A stretch of 64,000 bases of DNA, taken from assembly GCA_949292175.1 (NCBI GenBank), contig CASEYJ010000007.1:1-64000 (forward strand). Direction: 5' to 3'. Positions 16,482 to 25,853 of the stretch are shown one piece after another (the stretch's first letter is position 1; each line of letters starts with the position of its first letter). The notes beneath the pieces were generated by a model, which saw only the letters and a program-made list of their open reading frames with translations, searched no databases and was not told where the DNA came from. A program made the translations under genes and the position numbers. This DNA comes from an uncultured bacterium (GTDB lineage Bacteria > Cyanobacteriota > Vampirovibrionia > Gastranaerophilales > Gastranaerophilaceae).

Positions 16482-17455
16482 TATTTTTGACCTCCACCAA
16501 AATCTTTAATTGATTTTTGCATAAAATCTGTCATTGCCACGTTATTATTCTTATCTTGTGCACCACCCACTTGTGGTTGTTGAGCCGGTTGAGGTTGAGC
16601 AGGCGCAGCAGCCTTTTTCTTTTCTAAATGGAATACATATTTCAAGATTGGAGGGATTAAAGCAATTGTTAACATTGCTCTTGGAACGGCAATACCCCAA
16701 TCCACAACGTTATGCATTGTTGTATCAATTGCTGAAATATGCTTACTCAAATCTCTAATTTGATCACCTAAAGCCTTACGAGTTGCAGCATCAGTTGTTG
16801 CTTTGAGTTGAAGTTTCAATTCATTCATCTTGTCTGTTTTTGAAGTAATTATTGACAAGCCTTTTTCGAATTTTCTTGTTAAAAGTCCTTCTGCTTTATT
16901 TTCAGCTAAGCACTTTTTAATTTCTTCGTCTGTCATTGAGAACTTATCTCTAAGCATATTAACGACTTCTTCAGTAGAAAGTTTTGAGAAATGTTCTTTA
17001 CTCATTTTCTTACCATCTTGAATCATAAACTTACTACCTGAATCAAGCGGACTTGTAACTATTGTAGAGAAAATAAATCCAATAATACCGGAAGCCATTG
17101 AGTGACCTGCTGCATATATTTTATCGTCCTTATCTTTCTTTCCTGGAAGAGCAACTGTTGCTGCCGGTCTTAAAAGTCCTGCTAAGAACAAAGAAATTAA
17201 TGCAGAACTTGCAATATTGTGACCGCCGGAAAATAATGCCAACCAGTTAAAAGCACCGCTTTTCAATATTTTTCCCATTAACGTATTAGCGGCAGCCACA
17301 CTCTTCTCTTGGCTACCGCTAAACGTTATATTATTATCTCTATTTTTGCTGCACAAATCCGCACTCTTTCTCTTTATTGCAGGATTCGTATGCTCATAAT
17401 CCGATCTATATCGATGTTTTCGGGTAAATTCATAATTTAAAGAATGTATATTCAT
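16481..17455 (-). CDS. lineage-specific membrane protein with N-terminal FxG motif (B)
   Basis: A 324-residue protein of no recognised family, first gene of a two-gene unit. Residues 1-45 are polar with the motif NITFSGS. Two hydrophobic segments (about 75-105 and 118-142) flank a basic loop PGKKDKDDK. A charged alpha-helical region (about 150-250) and a third hydrophobic segment (about 255-280) follow. The tail is Ala/Pro/Gln-rich, with IKDFGGGQK at the end. The order of F-x-G motif, hydrophobic hairpin with KKDKD-like loop, helical region and third segment is the same as in its partner. Membrane scaffold or envelope role is possible but only a guess. Confidence 0.8.
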   Translation of the reverse strand: MNIHSLNYEFTRKHRYRSDYEHTNPAIKRKSADLCSKNRDNNITFSGSQEKSVAAANTLMGKILKSGAFNWLALFSGGHNIASSALISLFLAGLLRPAATVALPGKKDKDDKIYAAGHSMASGIIGFIFSTIVTSPLDSGSKFMIQDGKKMSKEHFSKLSTEEVVNMLRDKFSMTDEEIKKCLAENKAEGLLTRKFEKGLSIITSKTDKMNELKLQLKATTDAATRKALGDQIRDLSKHISAIDTTMHNVVDWGIAVPRAMLTIALIPPILKYVFHLEKKKAAAPAQPQPAQQPQVGGAQDKNNNVAMTDFMQKSIKDFGGGQK

Positions 17456-17537
17456 CTTTCACCAAACTAAATGTACTAACTTCTACAATTATTCTAAAAC
17501 AAAGAATATTTTTTTTTGCTAGCATATTAAAAAAAGT

Positions 17538-18338
17538 TTACATTTTCTGAGGAAACTCACTCAAATGATAAAACATTTCTGCTGCAAGCTTAAATTTTTC
17601 AGGAGAAGCACTAGCATAAAAGTGTTCAAAACCCTTAGCTTCAGAATCTGATATCATATCCCTACCAGCCAAATCTGATTTTATATAATTAACAAAATCG
17701 ACAGCCGGATTAATAAACAACTTAGAATCTGCCAATTCTGAAAGTTGTTTTAGCAAATATGGATAATGCGTACATCCTAATATGATATATTCAGGACTAT
17801 ACTCAAGCATCCTGGAAACTTTTTCTTTTATTTGCAAAAATGCATCAGGAGAATTTTCCTGTTTATTTTCAACAATCTTCACCCACTCAGGACAAGCAAT
17901 CTCAACAACTTCCTTATTTGGATCAAACTGTTTTATACCTCTTGCATAGGCATGAACTCCGACAGTTGCAGGAGTTGCAAAAACTCCGATTTTACGAGCC
18001 GGAAGCCCCGCAATAATTTTTGATACAGATTGTATAATAGGATATAACTTAAAGGAGTAATTATCTTTCAAATCCTCATAAACAGTTGCGGAAGTAGTAT
18101 TACAAGCCATTACAACAGCTTTAACATTTTGTTCTTCAAAAAACTCAAAAGCTCGCTTCGAAAACTCAATCAACTGTTCTTTTGTTTTTTCACCATAAGG
18201 CATGTTCTTAGTGTCACCAAAATAAACACAGTTTTCATTTGGCAAAACTTTCCTGAACTCAGAAAAAACGGTCAATCCGCCAACTCCGGAATCAAAAAAA
18301 CCTATTGGACAATTTTTATTTACTGTTCTTGAAATAAT
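17538..18338 (-). CDS. murI: glutamate racemase
   Basis: Cytoplasmic cofactor-independent racemase making D-glutamate for peptidoglycan. Key motifs are PIGFFDSGVGGLTV, VMACNTTSA with the first catalytic Cys, and ILGCTHYPYL with the second. The start is unusual: no ATG, GTG or TTG lies between the conserved region and W18 of the open frame. A strong GGAGGG (18347-18352) sits 8 nt upstream of an ATT codon at 18336-18338, giving a 266-residue protein of normal size. The alternative is TTG at 18356, with no ribosome site. The 5' end overlaps the upstream amidase gene, another cell-wall enzyme, so the pair is an operon. Confidence 0.93.
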   Translation of the reverse strand: MISRTVNKNCPIGFFDSGVGGLTVFSEFRKVLPNENCVYFGDTKNMPYGEKTKEQLIEFSKRAFEFFEEQNVKAVVMACNTTSATVYEDLKDNYSFKLYPIIQSVSKIIAGLPARKIGVFATPATVGVHAYARGIKQFDPNKEVVEIACPEWVKIVENKQENSPDAFLQIKEKVSRMLEYSPEYIILGCTHYPYLLKQLSELADSKLFINPAVDFVNYIKSDLAGRDMISDSEAKGFEHFYASASPEKFKLAAEMFYHLSEFPQKM

Positions 18339-20160
18339 TGTTAATTCCCTCCACAATAGCTTTAGCTGTTTCTTGTTTTCTTGACTCACTAAGCAGAGCC
18401 ACACGTTCCGCAGTATTTGAAAGAAAACCTATTTCAACAAGAATAGCCGGATCCGTAGTATGGTTGATTACATAAAATTTAGACTTAAACAAACCTCTGT
18501 TAGGAGAATCAATTGAGCTTGCAAGTGAAGCATGAACAGATTGTGCCAAAGGAATACTCTCCTGATGGTAGTAATGAGTTTCAATACCTTTAGAAGTATC
18601 ACTTGTGCTTGAGTTAACGTGAATACTTACAAAAATATCAGGTTCATACTCCTCGCTCATTGCAACTCTATCTGAAAGTGATACAAAAGTATCTCCGGTA
18701 CGAGTCATCAATACGCCATACCCTTGAGCTTTTAAAAGCTTTTCAACTCGTTTTGCAACATCAAGGGTAATAAATTTTTCATGAGCTCCATTTCTGGTAG
18801 CACCAACATCAGACCCGCCATGACCGGCATCAATCACAACTTTATGTTTACCACTTGTACCCTGAGGTTTATTTACAACAGGAGGTGTAATAACAGTTGG
18901 GGTTTCTTTCTTTTCCGGTTGTTCCTTAGGCGCTTTCACTTGAATCTTTAAAGATTTTCCATCTGCACCGGTAAATGCTGTAACCAAACTGCCATATTCA
19001 ATAGGAATAGTCAACTTCAAACCTTTTGGTTGTGTTGTAATTTCAGCTTTCTCAAACGGAGTTCCTGCAAATTCCTTTTCAAAAGCAGCCTTATCAAAAT
19101 CTGATATATTAAACAAATAAGCAATAACTTGAGTATTAGTTCTATCAAACCCATGAATTAAAGCTGTATTAAACTTTAAAGTCATAGCACTTGATTGATC
19201 ATCTATTTTATAATTAGAATAACCTACGATATTTCCTTCATATCCGGCCATCATATCATAGCTGATTTTTTCAACATTACCAATTAGCAACCCTTGATTA
19301 TCTTTAGAATATATAGGAACATACTTAGTTACATCAGGAGTTGTAATAACAACACGAGCCTTATTAACCGAGAACTGACCTATCTTAAACTTATCCGACC
19401 CACCTAAGCTGTACTCTTTGTTTCTCAAGCTTTGATTTACGAGAGTATTAGGTAAATCAAAAATTATCCTTGTCGGATTTGTTAAAATCATAGGCTTTTC
19501 AATTCCGACAGAACCTAACCCGCCAAGTAAAACAGCCCCGTTTTTAGCAGAAATTCTATCAACGTAAAATTTTGTATTCAAACGAAGTTCTTGCTTCAAA
19601 AAGGTCTGTGCATTAAAAGCATTATTAATCTGTGCCAAAGGATCATAAATATCAACCGGCGCAGAAACTGTCATATACTCATAAAAATCACTAGATGAAG
19701 CATGATCATCTCTATAAGTATTTTGCATAAAAGGATTTTGAGCTAAACTATCCTTAAACTTAATAATAATATTATTCTGAACCTTCAAAAACTCCATTCC
19801 TGACATGTCTGAATCATTATCGTAATAAATTACAACTCTAACGATATCAGGATTAGTCGAGAATTGAGAAATCTTAACCTGTTTAATATTACCCTGCGCA
19901 AAATGCCAATCTTTTTTAGACCCTGCAAGGACAGTATCAGGCAAATCAAAATACAATCTCTTTGGATTTTCGAGTTTTACAATCTTTATAGACTGAATAT
20001 CAGCCATTTCAGACAAATTAGATGATGTCAATGCCAAAAGAGCATTTGAGATATCAATGTTCGCAGCAGTAATCTTAAATGTACCTTCTGCATACGCTCT
20101 TGATACAAAACTCAGCGTAAATGTAATAGCAAATATTAATAATAAAAATATTTTCTTCAT
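18316..20160 (-). CDS. N-acetylmuramoyl-L-alanine amidase with AMIN domains
   Basis: A 614-residue exported amidase that cleaves the peptide from the glycan of peptidoglycan. A signal peptide (about 1-25, ending RAYA) is followed by AMIN-like beta domains in the first half, a Pro/Lys-rich linker (about 415-435) and a C-terminal Amidase_3 domain (about 437-612). Zinc ligands are seen in DAGHGG, GAHEKF and SIHVNSS, and the catalytic Glu in VEIGFLSN. The ATG at 20160 is chosen because the promoter -10 box overlaps the only upstream in-frame start. AMIN domains localise such enzymes to the septum or envelope machinery. Co-transcribed with murI. Confidence 0.93.
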   Translation of the reverse strand: MKKIFLLLIFAITFTLSFVSRAYAEGTFKITAANIDISNALLALTSSNLSEMADIQSIKIVKLENPKRLYFDLPDTVLAGSKKDWHFAQGNIKQVKISQFSTNPDIVRVVIYYDNDSDMSGMEFLKVQNNIIIKFKDSLAQNPFMQNTYRDDHASSSDFYEYMTVSAPVDIYDPLAQINNAFNAQTFLKQELRLNTKFYVDRISAKNGAVLLGGLGSVGIEKPMILTNPTRIIFDLPNTLVNQSLRNKEYSLGGSDKFKIGQFSVNKARVVITTPDVTKYVPIYSKDNQGLLIGNVEKISYDMMAGYEGNIVGYSNYKIDDQSSAMTLKFNTALIHGFDRTNTQVIAYLFNISDFDKAAFEKEFAGTPFEKAEITTQPKGLKLTIPIEYGSLVTAFTGADGKSLKIQVKAPKEQPEKKETPTVITPPVVNKPQGTSGKHKVVIDAGHGGSDVGATRNGAHEKFITLDVAKRVEKLLKAQGYGVLMTRTGDTFVSLSDRVAMSEEYEPDIFVSIHVNSSTSDTSKGIETHYYHQESIPLAQSVHASLASSIDSPNRGLFKSKFYVINHTTDPAILVEIGFLSNTAERVALLSESRKQETAKAIVEGINNYFKNSK

Positions 20161-20178
20161 AACGAATATCCAGCTTAT

Positions 20179-20207
20179 ATTATATACTTTCAAAAAGCTT
20201 TTTTCAA
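20179..20207 (-). promoter_or_regulatory. promoter of the amidase-murI operon
   Basis: On the minus strand, TTGAAA (20202-20207), a 17-bp spacer and TATAAT (20179-20184). It fixes the amidase start at 20160. Confidence 0.75.
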
Positions 20208-20296
20208 ATTGTCAATTTTTGTAAATATTTGAGAAAAAAGCCTAAAGATTTAACCAAAATATGCCGTAATATCACGATAGAATCGGAGAGGTTACT

Positions 20297-22051
20297 GTGT
20301 TTGACAACTTTTATACAAAATATGAAGATGTTCAAGAATTTATATCTGAAGCGAATGCAAAAGATATAATAGAAAAATTGGAAGGCGATCTTAAATCCAG
20401 AAAGATGACCGCCGAAAAATACGCATATCTTTCAAAAGCATACATTTTTAACCAAGATAATAAAAAAGCACTTAAGTATGCAAAAGAAGCCATTAAACAT
20501 GACAAAAAATATGCATATGGCTACATTAGACTTGCATTTGCCTACGCACGAGAAGGAAACAAAAAAGAAACTCTCAAGAACTGTAAAATTGCAGAGAATC
20601 TAAATCAATCTAATTTTCTAAACACAACATTTATAATTCTCTTTTACAATTTTTGTGGAGAAACTGAACACGCAGAAGAACTTTTCACAGAGTTATTAAA
20701 CAATAATGACAACACACCTCAATATTTATATAATATCGGTTTCTTATACGAAGTAGTAAACGAAGATTACGAAACCGCAGCAGAATACTACGAACTTGCA
20801 TTTCAAGGCAATTACAAAGACAAGTTTAATCTTTACTCAAACCTTGCAAACTGTTATAGTGAAATGCAAAACGTCGAAAAAGCAAATTTCTTCGTTGATA
20901 AATGTCTTGAAATTAAGCCAACTGAAACTGCACTTGAAAGAAAATCTGATTGCCTTGTCTTTGAAGAAAAATTTGATGAGGCAAAAGCAATTTTAAAACA
21001 GCTTTACAAAACAACATCAAATAAAAAATGGATTTTGGTTAAACTTGCAAAAATATATGAAAAAGCGCAAAAACCAAATCAGGCACTAAGATTATTCAAT
21101 TTTGCGCTAAAAACAACCGGTGAAGATGAATCTCTTTACCAGATTATAGCAGCATTCTTAGAGCGTCAGGAAGACTTTGAAAAAGCACTGCAAGTTTACA
21201 ACAAAATACTAACTTATGATAAAAAAGATGCGTCAACATACACAAGCATTTCTTACTGTTACTCACAATTGGACGAAAATGAGCTCGCTTATGAGAACAT
21301 AGAAAAAGCACTCAAATATGATAATGAATCATCATATATTCACTATCGCAAAGCTAGAATTCTAACAGACATGAAACAATACGAAGCTGCAATCAAAAGT
21401 TTCAAAGACTCATTAGATTACGATGAAACTGACGTAGATTGCTACCAATGGATTTCTTATTGTTACTCAATACTAAAGAACTTTGATAAATCTATAGAAT
21501 ACGCAAACCGAGCAATAATGCTGGATAAAGACGATGCTTATTCTTACTTTAGAAAAGCCTGGGTTTTACAGGAAATGAAAAGATACTCTGAAGCAATAGA
21601 ATTTTATAAAGAATGTATTAAACGCAACGACAAATATATTGACGCATACGTTAATATTTCATACATATATTCCAAAACAGGCGACAACAAACTTTCAATG
21701 CTATATGCCAATAAAGCTCTATTAATAGACAAAGATTACGCATACGCACATTACAGAAAAGCTTGGGCACTTCAAGAAACAGGAAAGTTTGAAGAAGCAA
21801 TTGACGGCTACTCACGAGCAATAGAGTTAGATCCAACAGATATATACAACTACCTTGGAATAGCCTGTGTATCATTAAACACTCAAGCTAACATAAATGC
21901 TCTACTATACGCAAACAAGGCTCTATTATTGGATAGAAATTGCGGAGGCGCATATTATTATAAAAGCCTCGCACTAAGCAACCTTGGTAAAAGTAAAGAA
22001 GCAGAAAAAGCTTTCTCAATTGCAATGAAACTTGGGTTCCAACCTAACTAA
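20297..22051 (+). CDS. tetratricopeptide repeat protein
   Basis: A 584-residue protein made almost wholly of TPR helix pairs (about 14-16 repeats), with typical A-x-Y-x-K-A and Y-x-x-A-I-x-x-Y-x-K-A-I-x-L-x-P/K patterns. No signal peptide or membrane segment is seen, so it is probably a cytoplasmic protein-protein scaffold. The start is GTG, behind CGGAGAGG at 20284-20291. It reads divergently from the amidase operon, and its stop overlaps the convergent comEC stop by 4 bp. Repeat periodicity of about 34 residues is regular and the C-terminal repeats are the best conserved. The partner is unknown. Confidence 0.92.
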   Translation: MFDNFYTKYEDVQEFISEANAKDIIEKLEGDLKSRKMTAEKYAYLSKAYIFNQDNKKALKYAKEAIKHDKKYAYGYIRLAFAYAREGNKKETLKNCKIAENLNQSNFLNTTFIILFYNFCGETEHAEELFTELLNNNDNTPQYLYNIGFLYEVVNEDYETAAEYYELAFQGNYKDKFNLYSNLANCYSEMQNVEKANFFVDKCLEIKPTETALERKSDCLVFEEKFDEAKAILKQLYKTTSNKKWILVKLAKIYEKAQKPNQALRLFNFALKTTGEDESLYQIIAAFLERQEDFEKALQVYNKILTYDKKDASTYTSISYCYSQLDENELAYENIEKALKYDNESSYIHYRKARILTDMKQYEAAIKSFKDSLDYDETDVDCYQWISYCYSILKNFDKSIEYANRAIMLDKDDAYSYFRKAWVLQEMKRYSEAIEFYKECIKRNDKYIDAYVNISYIYSKTGDNKLSMLYANKALLIDKDYAYAHYRKAWALQETGKFEEAIDGYSRAIELDPTDIYNYLGIACVSLNTQANINALLYANKALLLDRNCGGAYYYKSLALSNLGKSKEAEKAFSIAMKLGFQPN

Positions 22052-24444
22052 CGGCTATTATAAACCTTTGACAAAAGGAATTTCTTATAACTTCTATCAA
22101 AAACAGAAGCTGAATACTGCCCATTTTCTTCTACCGAAATAAGTATGGCATTATTCCTATCGGTGCGATAAATATCAGTTTCCCTTAAAACATCCAAAGT
22201 CACTTTATTAGGATGTCCAAATCTGTTATGCCCGGTTGAAATCAATGACAATTCAGGATTCAACTCCTCAACCATTTCTTTTGATACAGAATTTTGACCG
22301 CCATGATGCCCGACTTTTAATAACTCTATATTGCTCAATCCCAAATCTTTTTTAATATCGTTATAAGCACTAATTCCGGCATCTCCCATAAATAAACCAT
22401 CAAATTTTCCATATTTTACATACGTGATAATTGAACTTTCATTATCTAAGCTTTGTTTTGCCTGAAATACTTTCACAACCAAATTATTTTCAGCATAAAT
22501 AGACTTCCCATTTTCTACCAAAATAGGTTTTATATTTTTCTTTTTTAAAGCTTCAAAAACTTTTTCAGCCGTATAAGTCTTACTTTCAAGAGTATTTACA
22601 TAAACTTTCTTTATACGTAAGTTACCCACTAAATCAACAACTCCGCCGGAATGATCATTATCAAAGTGAGTTATAATAAGCCCATCTATATCTTTAATTC
22701 CATGATCTTTTAAATACTTTAAAATAATAACTTTAGCTTGAGAAGTTCCACTATTATAAGGAGCCTTCCCTGTATCAATAATAAAATACCTGTCATTCGG
22801 AGTTTTCAACAGAAATGCATCTGCATTCCCAACATCAAAAGCTAAAACATCAAAATTATTATTTCTTACTTGCACGGCAGATAATGCAAGAATTGAAATT
22901 AACGCAACAACAACCGCTACCTTAGTTCTTGAAAAACCCACTTTTAAAATCCAAGTAAAATACAAAACAATTAAATAAAACAGAACAATTTGAAACACGG
23001 AAGGATGAGTTGTTTCAATCAAAGCAAATGAGAGATTTGAGAAAAACTCTGAAATATGCACAAGCGCATCCAAAAAGTACGCAAGGATAAAATCTGAAAC
23101 CCTACAAACAATATCTGCGAAAGGAGCAAAAATTGAAAGAACCGAACTTACGAAACCTCCAAAACTTATTACACTCAAAAACGGCATAATAGAAATATTT
23201 GCAAAAACAGAATAAGTACTTATTGTATTAAAGTAAAACATCTGAATAGGAATAACCCAAACTTGTGCAACAATCGGAATAAGAATTGCAGTTCCCAACC
23301 AATCCGGAATTTTTAAATTCTTCATATTTCCAACCAGAGTATTTGCAGTTGTAAGCAAACCAAAAGTCACAATAAAAGACAACTGGAACCCCACATCATT
23401 TATATACGCAGGATTATATATAAGCATAAGGGATGCAACAAACGCCAAAAGCGAAACACTATGCGCATCTCTATCTATCAACTTCCCTGCAAGCACAAAC
23501 AGAAGCATTAATGCCGCACGAATAACAGACGCTCCTAATCCGGTCATCAATGTATATAAAATAACAATAAACATGCCGGATATAACAGTAAATTTATACG
23601 GAAATCTCAACCGCCTTAAGATGAAATACCAAAACCCGTAAATAAAAGCCACGTTCATGCCAGAAGCGGCAAGAATATGCAATAACCCTGAATTCTTGAA
23701 AGTATCTTTAATATAATCCGGAGGAGCAACAGCATCATCACCGAAAACAATTCCTCCTAAAATTTCAGAATTAGGAGATTTTAAATATTTTGCATGCGTA
23801 TTTACGATTCTAGACCTAACATTATTTAATTCCTGCACAAACTTCCACTTAAACGGCAATTTACCATCCAAACCCGAACAATCATCATAATCCGCATACA
23901 TAACAGAATATGCATTAAAATTTCTGAGATATTTGCCATAATCAAACTGGGAAGGATTTCCTGCCTTAAAAGGAGTTCTTAGATTTCCTCTTATATTATA
24001 AGTATTTCCAATTTTAAGCTTAGAAAAATCACCGCTTTCATTTTGGACCTGAACAAGAGTTTTCCCCAAAACATCATCTTCCCCAACCTTGGAAACATCT
24101 ACAAAGAATTTAACTTTATTTTCAACATTACCGGTAGGTATCGAAACTATACGTCCGGTCAACACAACATCACTAGGAGCATATTTAACCACACCATCTT
24201 CACTATGGACTCTAAAATATGCATTAAAAAATCCGATATAAAAAACAAAAATCCAAAGTAAAACATACTTATAAGGAATAAGTTTATTAACCAGAAACGC
24301 ACCCAAAATAACTGTAATCACAAATGATACAGGAATAATACAACTATTAAAAAATGCCAAAATACCTGCCATAAAACATATAGCAGTAGAAAACATAATG
24401 ACATTTTTACTCTGAAATAATTCTGTTACAGAAGCCTTAAACAT
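22048..24444 (-). CDS. comEC: ComEC/Rec2 DNA uptake channel protein
   Basis: A 798-residue inner membrane protein that moves single-stranded DNA into the cytoplasm during natural transformation. It has N-terminal membrane spans and an OB-like periplasmic domain (about 70-200), the Competence membrane domain (about 235-500, with LLHILAASGMNVAF), and a C-terminal metallo-beta-lactamase domain (about 535-790) with intact THFDNDHSGG and VGHHGGQ metal motifs. Length is typical. Its ATG lies 8 nt inside rpiB, so it is co-transcribed. With PilT elsewhere in the window it suggests competence or a type IV pilus. Confidence 0.95.
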   Translation of the reverse strand: MFKASVTELFQSKNVIMFSTAICFMAGILAFFNSCIIPVSFVITVILGAFLVNKLIPYKYVLLWIFVFYIGFFNAYFRVHSEDGVVKYAPSDVVLTGRIVSIPTGNVENKVKFFVDVSKVGEDDVLGKTLVQVQNESGDFSKLKIGNTYNIRGNLRTPFKAGNPSQFDYGKYLRNFNAYSVMYADYDDCSGLDGKLPFKWKFVQELNNVRSRIVNTHAKYLKSPNSEILGGIVFGDDAVAPPDYIKDTFKNSGLLHILAASGMNVAFIYGFWYFILRRLRFPYKFTVISGMFIVILYTLMTGLGASVIRAALMLLFVLAGKLIDRDAHSVSLLAFVASLMLIYNPAYINDVGFQLSFIVTFGLLTTANTLVGNMKNLKIPDWLGTAILIPIVAQVWVIPIQMFYFNTISTYSVFANISIMPFLSVISFGGFVSSVLSIFAPFADIVCRVSDFILAYFLDALVHISEFFSNLSFALIETTHPSVFQIVLFYLIVLYFTWILKVGFSRTKVAVVVALISILALSAVQVRNNNFDVLAFDVGNADAFLLKTPNDRYFIIDTGKAPYNSGTSQAKVIILKYLKDHGIKDIDGLIITHFDNDHSGGVVDLVGNLRIKKVYVNTLESKTYTAEKVFEALKKKNIKPILVENGKSIYAENNLVVKVFQAKQSLDNESSIITYVKYGKFDGLFMGDAGISAYNDIKKDLGLSNIELLKVGHHGGQNSVSKEMVEELNPELSLISTGHNRFGHPNKVTLDVLRETDIYRTDRNNAILISVEENGQYSASVFDRSYKKFLLSKVYNSR

Positions 24445-24871
24445 TTTCCAACATATTAATACGTCTTAAATGGCGCTCACCGTTGGAGAAATCTGTTTCC
24501 AACCAAACTTTTACGATATCTAACGCAAGCTCATCACCAATAGCTCTTGCACCAAGGCACAAAACATTAGAATCATTATGTTCTCTCGTTGCGTGAGCAG
24601 AAAATGTATCAGAACACAACGCAGCTCTAATACCCTTAACTTTATTAGCAGCAATACTCATTCCAATACCGGTTCCACAAATCAAAATCCCTCTATCAAA
24701 TTCACCTGACACAACGGCCTTGGCAACTTGATGAGCATACTCAGGATAATCACAAGACTCGTTTGAATATGTGCCAAAATCCTTAACTTCATATCCATTT
24801 TTATTCAAAAAATCAATAATTTTACCTTTATACTCAAATCCGCCATGATCTGAACCTATTGCAACCTTCAT
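24437..24871 (-). CDS. rpiB: ribose-5-phosphate isomerase B
   Basis: Cytoplasmic enzyme interconverting ribose 5-phosphate and ribulose 5-phosphate (or allose 6-phosphate) in the pentose phosphate pathway. At 144 residues it has the usual length. Motifs include the N-terminal IGSDHGGFEYK phosphate region, the active-site ICGTGIGMSIAANK loop with the catalytic Cys, and THSN-type REHNDSNVLCLGAR. The second Met (MKVAIG) is chosen because AAGGAG lies 7 nt before it; the first ATG would be only 1 nt from that site. It overlaps comEC by 8 nt. Confidence 0.96.
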   Translation of the reverse strand: MKVAIGSDHGGFEYKGKIIDFLNKNGYEVKDFGTYSNESCDYPEYAHQVAKAVVSGEFDRGILICGTGIGMSIAANKVKGIRAALCSDTFSAHATREHNDSNVLCLGARAIGDELALDIVKVWLETDFSNGERHLRRINMLENV

Positions 24872-24916
24872 AAACATACTCCTTTTCTCGACAATTGTAA
24901 CACAAATATTCTAATT

Positions 24917-24944
24917 TTGTTCTACCGGATTTTTGCAATATAAT
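24917..24944 (+). promoter_or_regulatory. ribF promoter, apparently leaderless
   Basis: TTGTTC (24917-24922), 16-bp spacer and TATAAT (24939-24944), with the ATG 6 nt after the -10 box. Only a weak AGG, 2 nt from the ATG, could serve as ribosome site. Confidence 0.6.
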
Positions 24945-24950
24945 TAGGCT

Positions 24951-25853
24951 ATGGAAATATTTTCAGAACCAAATAAAAAGAATAATCTCTCTCTTGCCCT
25001 AGGGTATTTTGATGGCGTACACCTTGGTCATAAGGCTGTTATAAAATCAGCAGTAGAATATGCTCGCAAGCACGGCACAAAATCAGCAGTAATAACGTTT
25101 AAAGATCATCCTTGCTGTTACTTTTACGGAGTTTGTCCAAAATATATTCTCTCGAGAGAAGAACGCCGCAAGCAAATTGAAAAAATTGGTATAGATTATC
25201 TTTACGAACTTGATTTTAGTAAAATTTCAACATTATCCGCTCAGGATTATCTTGAAAATATTTTAATAAAAAATTTCAGCCCGATAAGCATCTCCACCGG
25301 ATTTAACCACTATTTTGGAGCTCAAAAATCCGGCTCGACAGAATTTTTAACTCAAATGTCAAATAAATATAATTATATATATTTTAAAATTGACGAAAAA
25401 AAACTTAATGGAGAAACAATTAGCAGTACCGCAATAAGGAACCTTTTGGCAGACGGGAATATCGCGAAAGCTAATCTAATGCTTGGTTACAACTTCTCAA
25501 TCGAAGGAACCGTCATAAAAGGTCAACAACTCGGCAGAAAAATAGGATTTAGAACAGCAAACATAACTTATCCACCGGAACTTATAACTGTACCTTTCGG
25601 AGCATACTCAGTAAAAGTAATCCTACAAGGACAAGTTTATAACGGAGTAACAAATATTGGTATTAGACCTACTGTCTCAACTTCAAATCGATGTAGCGTT
25701 GAAACTCATATAATAGATTTCAATAAAGATATTTATGGTGAAAAAATCCGGGTAGAATTCATAAATATGCTCCGCCCGGAAAAAAAATTCAATTCTCTTG
25801 ATGAATTAAAGAAACAAATTAAATATGATATTTCATCAACGCTATTTGATTAA
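24951..25853 (+). CDS. ribF: bifunctional riboflavin kinase/FAD synthetase
   Basis: A 300-residue cytoplasmic enzyme converting riboflavin to FMN and then FAD. The N-terminal nucleotidyltransferase domain (about 1-175) has GYFDGVHLGHKAV and the ISSTAIRNLL signature. The C-terminal flavokinase domain (about 180-300) has GTVIKGQQLGRKIGFRTANI and VTNIGIRPTV. Length is typical. The predicted transcript starts at the ATG (leaderless). The stop overlaps the convergent hydrolase gene by 12 bp. No FMN riboswitch is visible upstream. Confidence 0.96.
   Translation: MEIFSEPNKKNNLSLALGYFDGVHLGHKAVIKSAVEYARKHGTKSAVITFKDHPCCYFYGVCPKYILSREERRKQIEKIGIDYLYELDFSKISTLSAQDYLENILIKNFSPISISTGFNHYFGAQKSGSTEFLTQMSNKYNYIYFKIDEKKLNGETISSTAIRNLLADGNIAKANLMLGYNFSIEGTVIKGQQLGRKIGFRTANITYPPELITVPFGAYSVKVILQGQVYNGVTNIGIRPTVSTSNRCSVETHIIDFNKDIYGEKIRVEFINMLRPEKKFNSLDELKKQIKYDISSTLFD

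Noticed and set aside
24878-24950. FMN riboswitch before ribF
   Set aside because: The gap to rpiB is only 73 bp and the promoter lies next to the ATG, so no RNA leader exists.
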